This document shows, in pieces, positions 34,330-47,277 of a stretch of 64,000 nucleotides of DNA. This DNA comes from Polyodon spathula. Lineage: Eukaryota; Chordata; Actinopteri; Acipenseriformes; Polyodontidae. Position 1 is the stretch's first letter. Each line of letters opens with the position of its first letter. The translations under genes were made by a program, and so were the position numbers. Location: NCBI RefSeq assembly GCF_017654505.1, contig NC_054538.1, forward strand, positions 53,989,786 to 54,053,785. Direction: 5' to 3'. Below the pieces are notes generated by a model, which did no database searches, was not told where the DNA came from, and saw only the letters and a program-made list of their open reading frames with translations.

Positions 34330-37300
34330 CCGAATGACAAGGTCTCTAGATACAGAACAGTTCCCCCACACAAACATGCCATCCCCTCACCCGAGTGTCA
34401 TAATTCTGCTTTTGACGAATGTCCGCAGCCTGCAACTGGTTGCAGAAAAAGCGATAAGCAGTATCCAGACGATCCTGCAACCTCCTGGAACTGGAGGACC
34501 CCCATCTGCAGGTCCAGCTGTCTGCAAAGTCAGCCAGAGAATGTCTAATTCAGGGGTGTCAAACTTAATTTTACCAAGGGCCATATCTTAATTTAACGTT
34601 TGTTTCACAGGACATAAAGTGCACACCTTTTACATATACACATGCATTTTTTTAGGTGAGATAGAAAACGCTTGTTTATATTCACAGTTTTTAATACATA
34701 CACATGTATGTTATATATGACTTATTAATTAAAAACTCATGTTATCTATCTTACCTAGTTGCTTCCCTGTGTGTTCTCATTTAGAAATATGGCACATTTT
34801 TTGTGAGACAAGCTTGTCAATATCGGGATTCATGTTTTGTGCTGAAACGATCTTTAGCACGGCGTGTAGATGCTTGTCATTCAGGCGAGATCTTTGGAGG
34901 ATTTATTAATCTTCATCAGTGAAAATAGCTGTTCACAGAAGAATGTACTGCCGAACATTGACATGATTCGTGCAGCCTGAATGCCGAGCTGTGAGAATGT
35001 GGCTGGAAGGAACAGGTAAAACTGCTCAGCCGAGACAGAATCAAACTTAGCCTTCAGTGCACTATTGCACTGCAATTCAATCAATTCCATCTGGATGTCT
35101 TCTGGTGCAGTTTCCACATCTACTCCAAATGGGTTTGAAAAAAGCTGGAACTGGAATGGCTACTTTTGAAAATCTGAAAAACAGTGCTCAAATTCCACAC
35201 GCAACACATTTAGTTTTGCAGCAAACACACTACCAGGAAAAGTAAAATCTGCCATAGAATCACACACAGCTGGCACGTTAGGAAATGTGAAAGGTTTCCT
35301 TGCTGCTTGTGTTTTTCCCACACGTGTAATTGTTAAGCTGTTAGGTTATATATTAAATCCCAAATCACACAACCACTTTGTATCTGAAAGCTGTCTAATT
35401 TCTTTCCATTTATTGTGTATGAAAATGTCTATTTCTTGACGCAATTCGAAGAAACTTGAAAGTACTGTACAAATCACCATATTGAGCACTAAGCTTGTCA
35501 AGTAACTTTCGCCCTGATGAAATTTATCGTTTTCACAACCTTGACCATTATGTGATCCATTTTTAGCACCTTCCCTCACAGTGGTTGCTGGTGTAAAATA
35601 CAGTGGTACATTATAAGTGTTGTTGGACAATTCACCTCCTGTAGTTCTTTGCACACCAAAGCAACAAGCCCATTTTTTTCACCACACATGGGAGGTGCTC
35701 TGTCTGTTGTTGTCAATCCAACTAATTTCTCCCACTGTAATTTCATGTTGCACGCACACTTCTCAAGCTGTTGAAATATATTGTTTGCTGTGGAAGTGAG
35801 GTGCATAGCTGCAACAACCAAAAGCTGATAATGAAGTCTGCATCAACACCCCAGATAAAAATACGTAACGCAGCGGTATCAGTTATATCTGTGCTCTTGC
35901 AAATAGCAAGAGAAAAGGCTACGAAATTGCTTGCTTTTTCAGTGAGCTCTCTTGAAGATTGTTAGCCAGGTCATCCACTCTTTCAGCCACAGTATTTCTT
36001 GAAAGACTGATATTGGAAAACATGCTTTTTCTGAGGACAGACTATTTCTGTGACTTTAAGCATGCAGTCTTTTAGACTTTAGTCTTTTTCAGAAAAGTGA
36101 TTTGACAACTTCGCCATTATCTCTGACACAAGGTAACTTGCCTTTACTGCCACATCACTTTCACCTTTTGCCTTTTTAAACATGTTCTGCTGTAAATCAA
36201 GGGTTCTTTTTAATTTGGCAAGCTTTTCTTGCCTTTGCTTTCCTTCAAACTCATCATATTTTTCTTTATGTTTTGCTTCATAGTGGCACCTTAAATTGAA
36301 TCACTTCGTCACCGCAATACTTCCCTTACCAAGCAAATTGGGTTTTCTTGCTGCTCTACAAATAAATATTCAAACTCCCCTTTCCTGAAACAATCTGCCT
36401 TCCTTATCTATCTTTATTTCTTGGACATTTTGAGAGTTATATTATCGTTTTTGATGGCCAATAGGTAGGGGCAGTGTCTAACGGAAAATACACCTTAAGC
36501 ACCAAGCATGAGATATGATTGGCTGTCTCTAGCTGTCTTCTGTTTCTTTAGCTCTGAGCTTCCCACTACTTTTCTGATGGCTGATGGTATTTGGAGTTCT
36601 TACGTGTAACCCAATAGACTCAAACAGGGCCGGGCCAAATTACATTGTAATGAATGAACTTTGCAGGTAGACAGATAAAGTACCTCCAAGGACCGTATTC
36701 GGCCCACAGGCCTTGTGTTTGACACCCCTGGTCTAGATCTAATATGTAGGGGTCCTGCATGGCTGCAACCCAAACTTCTTGGCTCACCATCATCACCCCA
36801 GCCTGGATCTCCATGGCCCGCTTCCCCCTCATTGCCGACAGGCCCCCAGTCACTGTGCGCAACTGCACAGTAGAGGTTCTAGTCTGTGCTGTCTAGTCTG
36901 TGGTCTTTTAGTAGACACGGGCCATACCAGGGTTATGTTAGACCCGGTGTGCAGTAGCGTGGTTCAGGGGACCCCTTCGTTGCGGATGGGGACATGGCAA
37001 AAGTCACCCACAACCACAGTCAGGCTTGACAGACCGATGCAGGTGGTGGGTGAGATGTCAGACCCTTTGGAGGAGTTCTGTTGGATCCCTCCCAGTTGTG
37101 GAAGCTGCAGCGCTGGCAGCTGATGGTGGTGAGTGCCTGTACAAGAGCAACTACTTCAGGGAGCCAAGGCAATGCAAGAATATCATCGTTGGCTCTCCCC
37201 TTACAGGGCTGGGCTTGGTCAACCTGGGTCAGCTCTTCTGTGTTTTTTCTTCGGCCGATACCTCTTCCCACTCTTGGGCCAAGTGGAGCACCGCTTGTAG

Positions 37301-37960
37301 TGTTTGAGGCTGCCATAAACACAGTTGTCTTCTCAGTTCTCCTGCCTCTTCCCCCTGTTTGGTGGGGGAAGACTCTGTGTAGGCTCAGCGGCTTTCACCT
37401 TCCTGCCCTGATGATAGGCTGGCTCAATCCCTCTGGGTCAGCCAGGCTCCCAAAGCCTTTGCTCTTTTCCCGATCGCTCTGCTTCAGTTCTCAGCTGTCT
37501 TTCTGGGCTCTCTGCTGCTTCTTTGCCAGCTCCCTTTTTGGCAGTGCCTACCCTGGCTCCACTCTCTGTCTCCAGCTGAACGAACCTCTCCTGCAGCTAC
37601 TTCTGCAAAGTGCCCCTCTCTGCCACTGACCTCCACCCGTTCAGTGGTGGCTTGTCGGCTCCTGTCACTCCCTCCTTCAGCTCCTTATTCACTTTCCACA
37701 ATGTTCGCTCCTTCCCTCTTCTGATCACCAGTGTAGTGTAGTGTACCAGCTTTTCAGTAACAGTGAAAGGGTTAGAAGAGATCAGACAGGAGGCTGTAAC
37801 TTCGGTCTAGAACAGCAATTCTTTATTCAGGTTACACTGCATACAACACTCATGGCAAGCTTTCCTACATTCTGCCCCAAGGAGCTTGCAGGCTCCCGTT
37901 AAATAACCCAAAGACCCGCCAACAGAAATTCAACAATATATCACCTTTCTTGCACCGTGT
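34330..37960 (-). mobile_element. deleted Gypsy-type element interrupted by a hAT
   Basis: In minus direction: a 5' LTR-like region (37960-37735, with GAATAAAG and a following TGGTGATCAGAAG that could be a primer site), a GC-rich gag-like region (37720-37000) and an aspartic protease remnant. The remnant reads HTGSNITLV, where the usual Asp is His, then LRTVTGGLSAMRGK, then EVWVAAMQDPYILDLD, near 36930-36740. After the hAT (34551-36730) comes a short integrase C-terminal-like segment (NQLQAADIRQKQNYDTRVRG, near 34470-34400). RT, RNase H and most of integrase are absent. The + strand LVDTG string at 36900 is a chance shadow. Confidence 0.6.
34551..36730 (-). mobile_element. hAT transposon, degenerate
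   Basis: About 2.18 kb with inverted ends CAGGGGTGTCAAACTTAA and (reverse complement) CAGGGGTGTCAAACACAA. The flanks GTCTAATT and GTCTAGAT agree at 6 of 8 positions, consistent with an aged 8-bp duplication. The minus strand encodes broken transposase: WEKLVGLTTTDRAPPMCGEK with NGLVALVCKEL (35800-35680), LRQEIDIFIHNKWKEI (35430) and the C-terminal dimerisation region STFFCEQLFSLMKINKS (34960-34900). Multiple stops mark it as dead. It resembles the ZBED/GTF2IRD2-type hAT group. Confidence 0.8.
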
Positions 37961-39359
37961 CCAGGTGCATTCCTCGAATCCCCTGAATCCCTTGAATCCC
38001 CTGACAATGGGTTCCCACTGGTGCAAAAATGCACCAACGTTAGCCTATGGGGCTTGTTCGTGGCATCCCCTGCAGACTGTCTCTGGTATAGCCACCTGGG
38101 AGCGACTGCAAACAGCCTTCCAGTAGCGTCTCCCTGCTCCATGAATCGCTGGTTGGCGAAGGCACAACCACAATATTCCGAACTGGGTGTGCCATTTATT
38201 ATTTTATGAAAATGTGTTTTGCTAAATAGAACCCAAATACTTTTAAGCATTCTTAAGTTTATTATTTTGAGAGAACTGTGAAATAAAATAGTATAATAAC
38301 ACAAACAGTTCCCTTAAATACTAATATGAACAGTTATGTGTTGGGCCACTACTGTAATGTATAGAATTTCTTATAGCTTTACAATAGAATTCATGACAAA
38401 ATGTTCTAATTATGGATGATATATCTAATGTTAATGTAGGTTTAATAATAAGGGTTTTACCTGTCAAAAATAACCAAAGATCCACACCACACTCTTGCCT
38501 GGTTTAATAAACTGTATAACCACTGGTCTTAATGCTTGGTTTCACCCCTTGTAGTCCTGTGTATTCATCACCCCCATGTCTTCATTTATCACTTCTACTT
38601 TTACTGCTCCATGTATAACCCCCTCATTTTAATGCTCCATGTGTCATCAACAGTTCCACTGTTCCATGTATCAACCCCATGTGTTGATGTGCTGCATGTT
38701 TTATGACAACAGTGGTTGGATGCTAGGTTGTTTTCCTTTGATTTATTGCCTTGTCCTTAGTATTTTACAAGGATAAGCTAGTTGGAGTAGATATGATACA
38801 TGCCCCACTTAAATTGTTGCAAAAGTAAAACAGCTACAATTCCAATTTAAAATAAATTATAACATCTACCAAGTTGCAGAGTCATGACTTTTAGTGGAGA
38901 TATTGCAAACTCGATTTGCAGATAAAAACAAATCAAATCTCAATGAAATGGTCACACTAAACATACATTTCTGTTCATCTACAGTATATCTTTTCTGTAA
39001 GGCACAGTGACGTATTCAAATATCACTTTGATACTTTTTCTTTTTCCTAAGGCAGATAGCTAATAGTAAGTTCACGTTTTTAATCTTGCCTCCATTTGCT
39101 ACAGATCTATTTCTTTTTCCTTGTGAATTCATCCTCAACAGTAAGCGTGATGGTGTGGAGGCATCACTCACACACACAGCATTTTTGTCCTTAACATCTT
39201 TACAACATCAGGATAATCCACAACAAATGTGTCAATCAAACAAATCTATCTAGTATCAAATTAAATCTATTGGGGCTTTGCCCAAACACAAGATTTTATT
39301 TGGATTCACAACACATTGGATTCCAACAAAACACTTTTATTTCATGCACTGTTGAACTA
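37961..39359. other. unassigned, possible LTR remnants
   Basis: No gene seen. The first 250 bp may be flank or part of the Gypsy element. The rest is AT-rich with no recognised family. Confidence 0.4.
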
Positions 39360-39371
39360 ATAACACTGTAA

Positions 39372-39403
<32 letters not shown>

Positions 39404-39690
39404 GTTCCTGGGTAGTAAGTGTTATTTCCTAACTGCTTATGCCTCAAAAGTATAGAACATGGCTATTATTCCCTACAAACTTTGCTCTTGTGACCAGGAC
39501 AGTGATATTTCAAAATATCACTATTTCCAATGGGAAAATGGGCAATGTGTGTCTTTTTGTTCACATAAAGTCAGAAAAAAACAACATATGAATCCAAATT
39601 AACATGTATTTATACTAAAGTAATACAAAGATGACTACAAAAGATTTAGAAGTGAGTAGTTTTTCGAGATTTACAATTATACTGTAAATA
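39360..39690 (+). repeat. interspersed repeat R1, copy 2
   Basis: Collinear with 20546-20864, starting TAACACTGTAACAATTT with a long T-run, and ending TTTCGAGATTTACAATTATACTG at about 39684. There is no palindromic extension here. Confidence 0.8.
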
Positions 39691-40679
39691 CTAGTATTAA
39701 GCTAAATATAACAATCATCAACAAAACAGTGAGAGTTAGAGTTCAACAGATATCAAGTTCAAAGATTGGAATCCATACCCTCTCCTCTCCTAAGTGTGAA
39801 GTTCTTACAGTCTAGCTGTTATGGACACTTCCACCCAAGCTTCTCTTGATTGAACTGTCAGCACAAATGTTGATTAGAGCAAATGTTTTTCATCCCTGCT
39901 GCAATCTGGTTTATGGTGTGTTTCAATCAACAAAAATATGTCTAAACAGAATAAACAGAAATGTTCCTTGAGGAAGTGCAACCTTCACACAGATGTGGTT
40001 GTTTGTCATTTTGCCTCGCTCAACCCGGGTCAAAGCGTGTCGATCCGCATCCTGAGATGGGTCGTTTCACACTACACAGGATTGTGATCCAGGTAGCCAA
40101 AACCCAGGTAGGAGTGCCAGTGTGAAAGGGGCTTTAGGGGCCAAACTATAACATACCATAGTCCATAATTGGTTGTAAAGTCGGTCTTTTGAACTAGTAA
40201 ATAGTAGAGTGAGTGAAATATAATGTTTTATTTTTTTTGTTTAATCAAAAGCATTATTTACATCATTCGTACCTTTTAAAGAAGCTGTGACTGTTCCATG
40301 GCAAGCCCAACAACCTGACTGTATTTCTGACAAAATATAATTTGTATTGCAATAGTGGATAAGTTGAGTATTATTACATACACAAGTATACAAATATATT
40401 TAGTATACGTATATACAAAAGTGGGGCAGAGGTAATATAAGCTACCAATTAAAAAGAAAGATCCACTTTGACATGGCCAGATGATTTCTTCAGATCCAGC
40501 CAAAATAATTAATTTCAGAAACAGGCAGCAAAACAATATTTGCGGTCTGATAAACTGAAAAATCTTTATCCGAAACTGAACTAGACAACCTACTCAAGTG
40601 ACCTGACCTGCTTTTATGAAATTAAATGTCCCCATCATTTGTAGTTTATCTGTAACAATCAGATCACTATAATTAACCA
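39691..40679. other. unassigned, with a short GC-rich repeat tail
   Basis: At 40020-40135 a segment (AACCCGGGTCAAAGCGTGTCG ... GCCAGTGTGAAAGGGGC) resembles a common fish interspersed repeat tail. The remainder is not assigned. Confidence 0.4.
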
Positions 40680-41200
40680 TGTTGGGCTATTGAGCTGGAA
40701 TTGATTTGTTTTCCATAGTTTTAAAAATATTCCAGGATTTATCTGGATTACTCAGGGACCTTCTAAACTGATCTTTATAATAATTAGTCTTGGCCTGTCT
40801 AATAATTTGCTACCACTTATTTCTATGCTCTACTTTTGACATTATTGCCTTTCCCCAAATTAAATTATTCTGCTCAATTATCCTTGACGAATGAAGGTCA
40901 AACCAGCAACTATTTAGATGTTCTACTCTTATTGACTTAATGAGAGCGTACTTATCAGCAATAGTGCAAAAAGAACATTTAAAATAATCTCATGCTTCTT
41001 TAATTGAAAGAGTTAAAAAGAACGCATTCCATTCCACTCTCCAAATATCATTTAAGAAAGCCTGATCATCAAAATGTTTAAAGCCCAGATTTCATGCTCC
41101 TACCATCCCTAACAGATGTTATAAAGCAGTGTTTATTAATAGCTTGACAGAATACTCCAGATGTATATTTTAAAGGACAAAAAGTATATTTTAAAGAGTC
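40680..41200 (-). pseudogene. possible LINE ORF2 remnant
   Basis: The minus strand contains decayed coding-like text such as DQFRRSLSNPDKSWNIFKTM, typical of the region between endonuclease and RT in vertebrate LINEs. No catalytic motif survives. Weak call. Confidence 0.35.
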
Positions 41201-42244
41201 GTATTGAAGAGCAACTGAACCCTAGTTTAAGTCTCAGAGTAGAACAAACTCTGAATTGGTATGAGGTGCAATAAGTTCACAGTCAATGGTAGCTGAAGGT
41301 AGTCTATAACATCCAGCTACTGTGAATGAAACATTTTTGGCCAAGTGTATTTTAATAATTATTAATTCTATCATATTAGGAATTGTTTTTGACAGAACAA
41401 CCGAATACTGCAAACTTTCCTTTGTGTAAATCAACCCACCCTAGCAGTGACTTTGGTAGTAAAGATATCTTGCAGTATGATTATTGTATTGGAGGACAGA
41501 GAGACAGACTGAGCAGGGAGGAGGGAGTCAGTTACAGAGAGGAGGGAAGTTTCCATGGAGTGTGCTGGATGGAACACAGATTGGAGGGCAAGCAAAAGAA
41601 GGAGGAAAAGTCATCAGGTGTGAAGGAGAAGAATTGGAGAGGAGGTGGGGGTTTGAGGAGGGAGGAAAAGTCAGTGGGGGTTGTTGGTGGAGGACAGGTT
41701 GAGAGCTTGATAGTATGATTGTTTGGCAGAGGTGAGGGCTATTGAGAAGCAGGAAAAGAGGGAGCAGTAGTTGTCTAAATCAAAGGGTAGCTTGGATCTC
41801 TTCCATCTCCTCTCAGCAATGCACAGCTCATTACGGGATGAGTGGAGTTTAGAGAATATCCAATACTGTATTGCATTTAGTAGAGCTATGAGTCAGATGA
41901 TAAACATTGTACCACTGTAGCTTTTATTAAACAGCATTATAACAAAATCATTATAAAGTTGTCTGATGTTTAAATATGAATAAACAATGCTTTCACTGAT
42001 AGTGAAGATAATAGCCTTAATACAAGTCATTTTGTTAAATCTTGTGTATCTTTTGCTCTTTGCAGTGCTTCTGTTGATGCAAATGGCTTGTTCTATTATG
42101 ATTATGTTTTAGCTGTGAGAATCCCCCTGCGTGCAAAGCTGTTTTTATTTTTACTGGTTATGGGGGAGCCATAGGAAATATTCTCATGACATAAAGGAAC
42201 AGGAGAGACCAGGGGACAATGCTACCCTGGGATACCATGTGCCG
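41201..42244. other. unassigned; purine-rich tract at 41490-41770
   Basis: Between about 41490 and 41770 the + strand is strongly G/A-biased (many GGAGG, GAGAGA and GGAAAAG runs), giving overlapping glycine/glutamate/arginine ORFs that look artefactual. The rest holds nothing recognised. Confidence 0.5.
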
Positions 42245-42443
42245 TGTTGATATGTTATGTATGATACTGTACACCTTGTTTAACCACAGGTTTCTTTATT
42301 ATTTATTCTTAACAGTCACAATACAGCAAACGCTCCTTTTACACATCTTACTTCCTCAAACACACTGCGTGACGTTTCACCACCCTGTCGTAAAAGCAAA
42401 AGTAACATAAACAGGTGCATAACTAAACAATGCAAACACAACA
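42245..42443 (-). mobile_element. short LTR with adjacent polypurine tract
   Basis: On the minus strand it runs TGTTGTGTTTGC...CATATCAACA, 199 bp, TG to CA, with AATAAATAATAAAG inside. Immediately upstream on that strand is GAAGAGGAGGAAA, a polypurine tract, so this is a 3' LTR. The internal side (42720-42640) has an integrase-tail-like string, QQHQRAMKQYVDHKQKAKDI. Confidence 0.55.
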
Positions 42444-42760
42444 TTTCCTCCTCTTCCCATTCCTAGACAGGACTCAAGTGTGAAAGTCTGTAACAAAGTC
42501 AATGAAGTGATGAGGTCATGCCCAGGTCCTCATTGGCCTCTGAGGTGCATGCATGCCTTGACACTGGGTAGCCAATTCTGTCTCGATAGTGGCCTCACCT
42601 GCAGTTGCAAAATCCCAGAGTGCTCCAGCCAATCTGTACTGACCCACTGGAGTGCTGCAAAATCAATATCCTTTGCCTTCTGCTTGTGGTCTACATATTG
42701 CTTCATGGCCCTCTGGTGTTGCTGTACTTTTTGAGGTATTGTGGAAGGCGATGCAGAGGT
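42444..42760 (-). pseudogene. Gypsy-type pol C-terminal remnant
   Basis: Minus-strand text QQHQRAMKQYVDHKQKAKDI resembles the region at the end of Gypsy integrases. The frame then degrades toward the polypurine tract at about 42455. Confidence 0.45.
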
Positions 42761-43410
42761 TGCATCAAAGCTTGTACAGAGTGATGCACTATTGGTGCAT
42801 GGTCAAATTTTTTTAACAAAAACCAAGGCCAGAAAACACACAAGGAAACTAAGCCTTTAATTAGGTGTAGCATTGTTAATTTAAAAAGCACTGGCATTGC
42901 AAATTCTTTTTCTTTGATGATTGCTATTTTGTGTGTTCCGAATGACCAACCTATAACACAGCAAGGTCTCCATTCCGGTTCACAAATATTTTGATCAAGC
43001 ATAACCCATTCACAAGTATTTATATTGGGGAATAATGTACGTGTTTAAATTATAATCAGTGTGTAGTTAAATTGTGCTTCCAAAATAAACACCAAGACAT
43101 GTTTATTATCTGTTTCTTGTAGGTGTTCAATTTCATATTTAATTCTTAAACATTTGGTTTTATAGCGATACAGAACACCTTGCCAAACAAAAAGCTTTTT
43201 TACACTAAAATAAACAAACACAGCTAGATTGAAAAATCCTGCCTGTCACACAATACTGCTCGGTTTCATAGTGAAATTAGAATTATTAGATTATTAGATT
43301 ATTAGATCTAGTATTAGAAAACACTACATATTTCTTACAATTTATTTTGAGTTACTAAAATGCATATTCTTGAATAAATCCCATTCAACACTAATATATA
43401 TTTTTCAGCA
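42761..43410. other. unassigned AT-rich DNA
   Basis: No gene or repeat recognised. Confidence 0.5.
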
Positions 43411-43696
43411 GCTATGGCCAAGCATTTTGCATCAGCTCGATTCAAAACTATATGAACATACTTTAGATCTTTTATTTAACATCATGTGATCAAAAAAACT
43501 AAAAAATGAAAATCAAAAGTCTACCGGAAGCCATAGTACATTATTTCATGACAGATTTCGAAATGTCAAAAGTTTCAATTTTTGTCTGTTTAATTAGAAA
43601 ACTACAAAATGGTATGTAATTCAATATTCATTCGATTTTATGAAGCAAAATTAGTTCACTCTATAGGGTGATGCAACACTTTTGATCATAGCTGTA
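43411..43696. mobile_element. MITE with imperfect inverted ends
   Basis: The left end GCTATGGCCAAGCATTTTGCATCA pairs with the right end TGATGCAACACTTTTGATCATAGC as imperfect inverted repeats, about 285 bp apart. The right part matches 23081-23290. Such ends are typical of Tc/mariner-type MITEs, but the superfamily is not proven. Confidence 0.6.
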
Positions 43697-44639
43697 AATA
43701 ATAAACACACACATATGTGTTGGGGGACTTATACAATCTAATTTACTCTAAAATTATTTGATCTAGCTCTATCGGCAGATGGAATCATATGAAAAATATG
43801 TAACGTGCACTATTAGCTTTCTGCACACACAGTGATCAATATAGGAACGAAATTTTTTGTTTTTTTGGGGGGATTTTACCGCAAAAACTAACATCAAATC
43901 CATATCATGCAGTGAGTTGGTAATTTTCGTTATACAGGAACAGCCTTGTTTCTAGCAGTTCAACTCTTCATTTGGTGTCCTCGTTCTCCACAAAGGTGAG
44001 AGATTGTGCTCCTGCTAAGCTGATACCTGCTCACATCATCAGAGTAATCCAGAGGTCAAGTCGCAGAGTTTTTATGGGAGGATTGTCTTCCATTATATCG
44101 ATGTACAGCCCACACACACACACGAAGCCTGACATTTTGTCCACTTAGACAATGAATAGGCTACAAACCTATTTTTATGTTTTCCAACCAGTAAGTAACC
44201 TATTCAGATGAGTTAACAATGCAATTTAATGTTGTGTTACAAGTAACAAAATACTTAAATTACCTAATTATTGGATTATTAAACTTACAGGCATTTTTAT
44301 TATTGCTATAGGCTTAAATACATGTTCATAAACAAAGAAAATATGCTAGGGAATTATACTAATAAGATGCATCTCATTCTCTATCTTGTCTGAGGCACAG
44401 GTTAATTATAATGCTAGTAAGGGTCAATTAATAGCACAATACAGATTTATGAATCAGGCGAACAATATGTTAATGAGAAAATTGGTCTATAAGGGCACGT
44501 AACGTTGTGATGCTTTCTGATGGTAAATGGCATTTATGTATCACCCGATGAAATACTGTCATGTTAAACACTATTACTGGCACTATAAAGGAGACAGTAA
44601 GTTTTCTGCATATAGGCCTAACTAGAAGAAATGGGTGTG
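43697..44639. other. unassigned AT-rich DNA
   Basis: No gene or repeat recognised. Confidence 0.5.
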
Positions 44640-45735
44640 CAATTTGAAAATTGCTATATTCAGCCAGAGTGAAAATACTGACCTAATTGCACTTAGGCAT
44701 GTATATGATTACCTCATCCGCCAACATAACCTCAGATTTCACTCCTATGCTGACGACACCCAGCTCTACTTAAAACTCGACCCTAGTAGCCCCTCTGCCA
44801 TGGTCCGGCTCTCTCTGCTTGCATTCAATACATCAAGGCCTGGATGTCTGCCAATTTTCTTCAACTAAACACTAACAAATCTGAATTCCTTCTAGTAGGA
44901 TCTAAAACTCAACTTAGGAATCTCAATATAGCTGCCCTGAACCTCAGAAACTGTCTGCTGCTGCCTTCCCCCACAGTATGAAGCCTTGGTGTACTTCTTG
45001 ACAGCAACCTCTCCTTTGATACCCACATCTCCTTCGTGGTCAAATCTTCCTTCTACCATCTTCAAACATCTCCAAAGTCCATCCCTACCTTTCCCTCCCA
45101 GATGTGGAGATAATTTTCATGTATTTGTCTCCTCTCAACTCGACTACTGCAACTCTTTATATGGTGGACTCCCAGCACGCACCATAAACCGACTGCAGCT
45201 AGTTCAAAATGCTGCTGCCAGGATCCTTACCAGATGTAAAAAACGTGATCACATCACCCCCCATCTTGCCCAGCTGCACTGGCTACCTGTAAATTTCAGG
45301 ATTATGTTCAAAACTCTCCTGCTCACCTACAATGCTCTTCATCACATAGGTCCCGGGTTCCTCCACTACCTGCTGACTTGCTATGTCCCTGCCCACAACC
45401 TGAAGTCCTCTGACTCTGGCCTGCTTGTTATCCCCAAGCAAAAGTGCACAACAACGTTCATTTAGCTTCATGGCTCCAACTCTTTTGGAACTCTCTCCCA
45501 GCTTTGGTGCGTGATGCTCCCACTGTCGCTTGCTTTAAATCAACTCTCAATACGCACTTGCTCTCTCTTGCTTTTCATGCTCTTTAAGCCTGATATCGGC
45601 TGTATATCATGTATTATGCATTTCTCTGTATTTGAAACATAATGGATTTTAGTGTATTTACTCCATCTTGTAAAGCACTTTGTGATGGTGGTCCACTGTG
45701 AAAGGCGCTAAGTAAAATAAAGATTGATTGATTTA
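44640..45735 (+). mobile_element. L2-type LINE, 5'-truncated
   Basis: RT active-site block FHSYADDTQLYLKL near 44735-44775. The frame is broken, then continues with SSQLDYCNSLYGGLPARTIN, LQLVQNAAARILTRCKKRDH, LHWLPVNFRIMFKTLLLTYN and FMAPTLWNSLPALVRDAPTV (about 45130-45540). The 3' end has the L2-like GTGAAAGGCGCTAAGTAAAATAAAG followed by ATTGATTGATT units (45720-45735). Several stops and frameshifts show a dead copy. Confidence 0.85.
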
Positions 45736-45819
45736 TTAATGAACTGAGTGCCTAATTCATGGCACAATTCCTATATTCAAAACAAATAAGTGCCCAAAAT
45801 CCACACTGAACTCCCAGCC

Positions 45820-46150
45820 TAGTTATATAAAGGGCCACACCCACAATTACCTCTGCTTGATACAATGGCTGCAGAAGTGTTTTATGTTGCTTCCAGACTG
45901 CGTAGGAGATAGAGACAGAGACACAGAGAGGGATTCACAGGCAACTTCTTACATGCCCCTATGCCTCAACAGGGTATATCGTGCCCACCATTCCTTCCTG
46001 CGCCTCCCTGAGGATCAAGTTATCCAACACTACAGGCTGGATAGGCAGACCCTCATTAACCTCTGAGGATTTAGAGAATTCCACCCAGAGGAGTCATGCA
46101 TTGCCAATGGAGGTCAAAGTCTCAGCTGCCATGTGCTTTCTTGCTAGGGT
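45820..46150 (+). pseudogene. PIF/Harbinger (HARBI1-like) transposase N-terminal fragment
   Basis: An ATG at 45865 opens a short frame (MAAEVFYVASRLRRR). The family signature continues in another frame: RVYRAHHSFLRLPEDQVIQH then YRLDRQTLINL, followed by a decayed VSAAMCFLA-like block near 46120. These are typical of the N-terminal half of HARBI1-type proteins. The catalytic DDE half is missing, truncated before the (TA)n at 46227. Confidence 0.65.
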
Positions 46151-46223
46151 GTGATAGGTTCTCGACGCATTTGTCACTCTCATAAGAGGCAGATTATTTA
46201 TGTATTATTTGTATCATTATTAT

Positions 46224-46226
<3 letters not shown>

Positions 46227-46281
<55 letters not shown>
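46227..46281. repeat. (TA)n microsatellite
   Basis: About 27 TA units separating the Harbinger fragment from the LTR fragment. Confidence 0.95.
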
Positions 46282-46285
<4 letters not shown>

Positions 46286-46289
46286 CACA

Positions 46290-46809
46290 TATGTGTTTGT
46301 GTGTGGACGGGCGAAAGCCATCCATCGTTGTCATTTATTGTTTGAGACCGACGAAAAAGCCGGTCTCGTAAAATGTGGTTGGCATGGATTGGGTTGAATC
46401 CCCATCCGGAGAAGCTCGTGGGAATGTGGCTGGAGCTTTAATAAGGTAATTGTTTAATAGGTAATTAAAGCTCCAGCCACAGTATAAAAGATCCACTCCA
46501 GGCTCAGAGCAGAGTTGAGCTTAGGAGTAGAGAATGGGAGTGAGTAGATAAAAGCCAATAGTAGAAACTAAACAAATGCTATTCGAGCTGGTGCAAAACC
46601 AGCACGATACTTGCTTTTCTATTAGAATTATTATTTGTCTGTTTTGTTTGGCCAACGTGCGTTTTTGTTTTTGTGAAAGTGTTTTTTGTTTTGTTTATAC
46701 TTTTCATTTATTAAATAAATTTTCAAGCAGCGCTTCTTCATACCCCGGCACTGCCTTGAGTGTCTATCTTCCAGGTCTGTGATATCATCCACCAGCCACC
46801 TTTGTGACA
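46290..46809 (+). mobile_element. LTR fragment related to the LTR at 29730
   Basis: Shares GGGAATGTGGCTGGAGC and its near-palindromic partner GCTCCAGCCACAGTATAAAAG (promoter-like TATAAAA at about 46482) with the minus-oriented LTR at 29730-30561. AAATAAA occurs near 46714 and the end is CTTTGTGACA at 46809. The 5' end is obscured by the (TA)n. Confidence 0.55.
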
Positions 46810-47277
46810 GGAAGCCAGAGAGGAAATTTAATATTTTTCTTTTTATGATAGAAAGTACCCTAAGTGAGTGCTGCAAATATTGCAAGAAGTGTATAGATGG
46901 GCACTGCCTTTTGCCAAGTTAATGAAGCAATTTCTTGACTGTAGGCAAAATTAGGGTGAATCCCTGAAAGAGTTTTCCCATGTTCTGATGGCTCTTTTGA
47001 CAGGTGTGATACATTGCAACCCCAAAAGAGACCAAGATAAAGATGCTTTATTTAGAGATCAGTTCACTGAAATGAGAGGGATAATGTATTTTGCCAGGAG
47101 CTTAAGAGAATGATAATGCACAAGCCAGTTATTTCTTTTTTGAAACTCCGTAAGGAAGCTATCATTTTAGTTGAACTATTAGAAGAGATAAGAATTAAAT
47201 GGACTTGTGAAACAGGTTACAGAATTAAAGTTACAAATACTATTTCGACCTCCAGTAAGTGAAACACCTTTACCTGC
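46810..47277. other. unassigned
   Basis: No gene recognised. CCTGC at 47273-47277 is the left duplication of the next LTR. Confidence 0.5.

Noticed and set aside
36779..37123. + strand LVDTG string resembling a retroviral protease
   Set aside because: The minus strand of the same DNA carries the extended protease pattern (HTGSNITLV, LRTVTGG, EVWVAAMQDPYILDLD), so the + strand match is a shadow.
41383..41718. Purine-rich ORFs rich in Gly, Glu and Arg
   Set aside because: Strand composition bias opens several frames at once; no domain or splice context.
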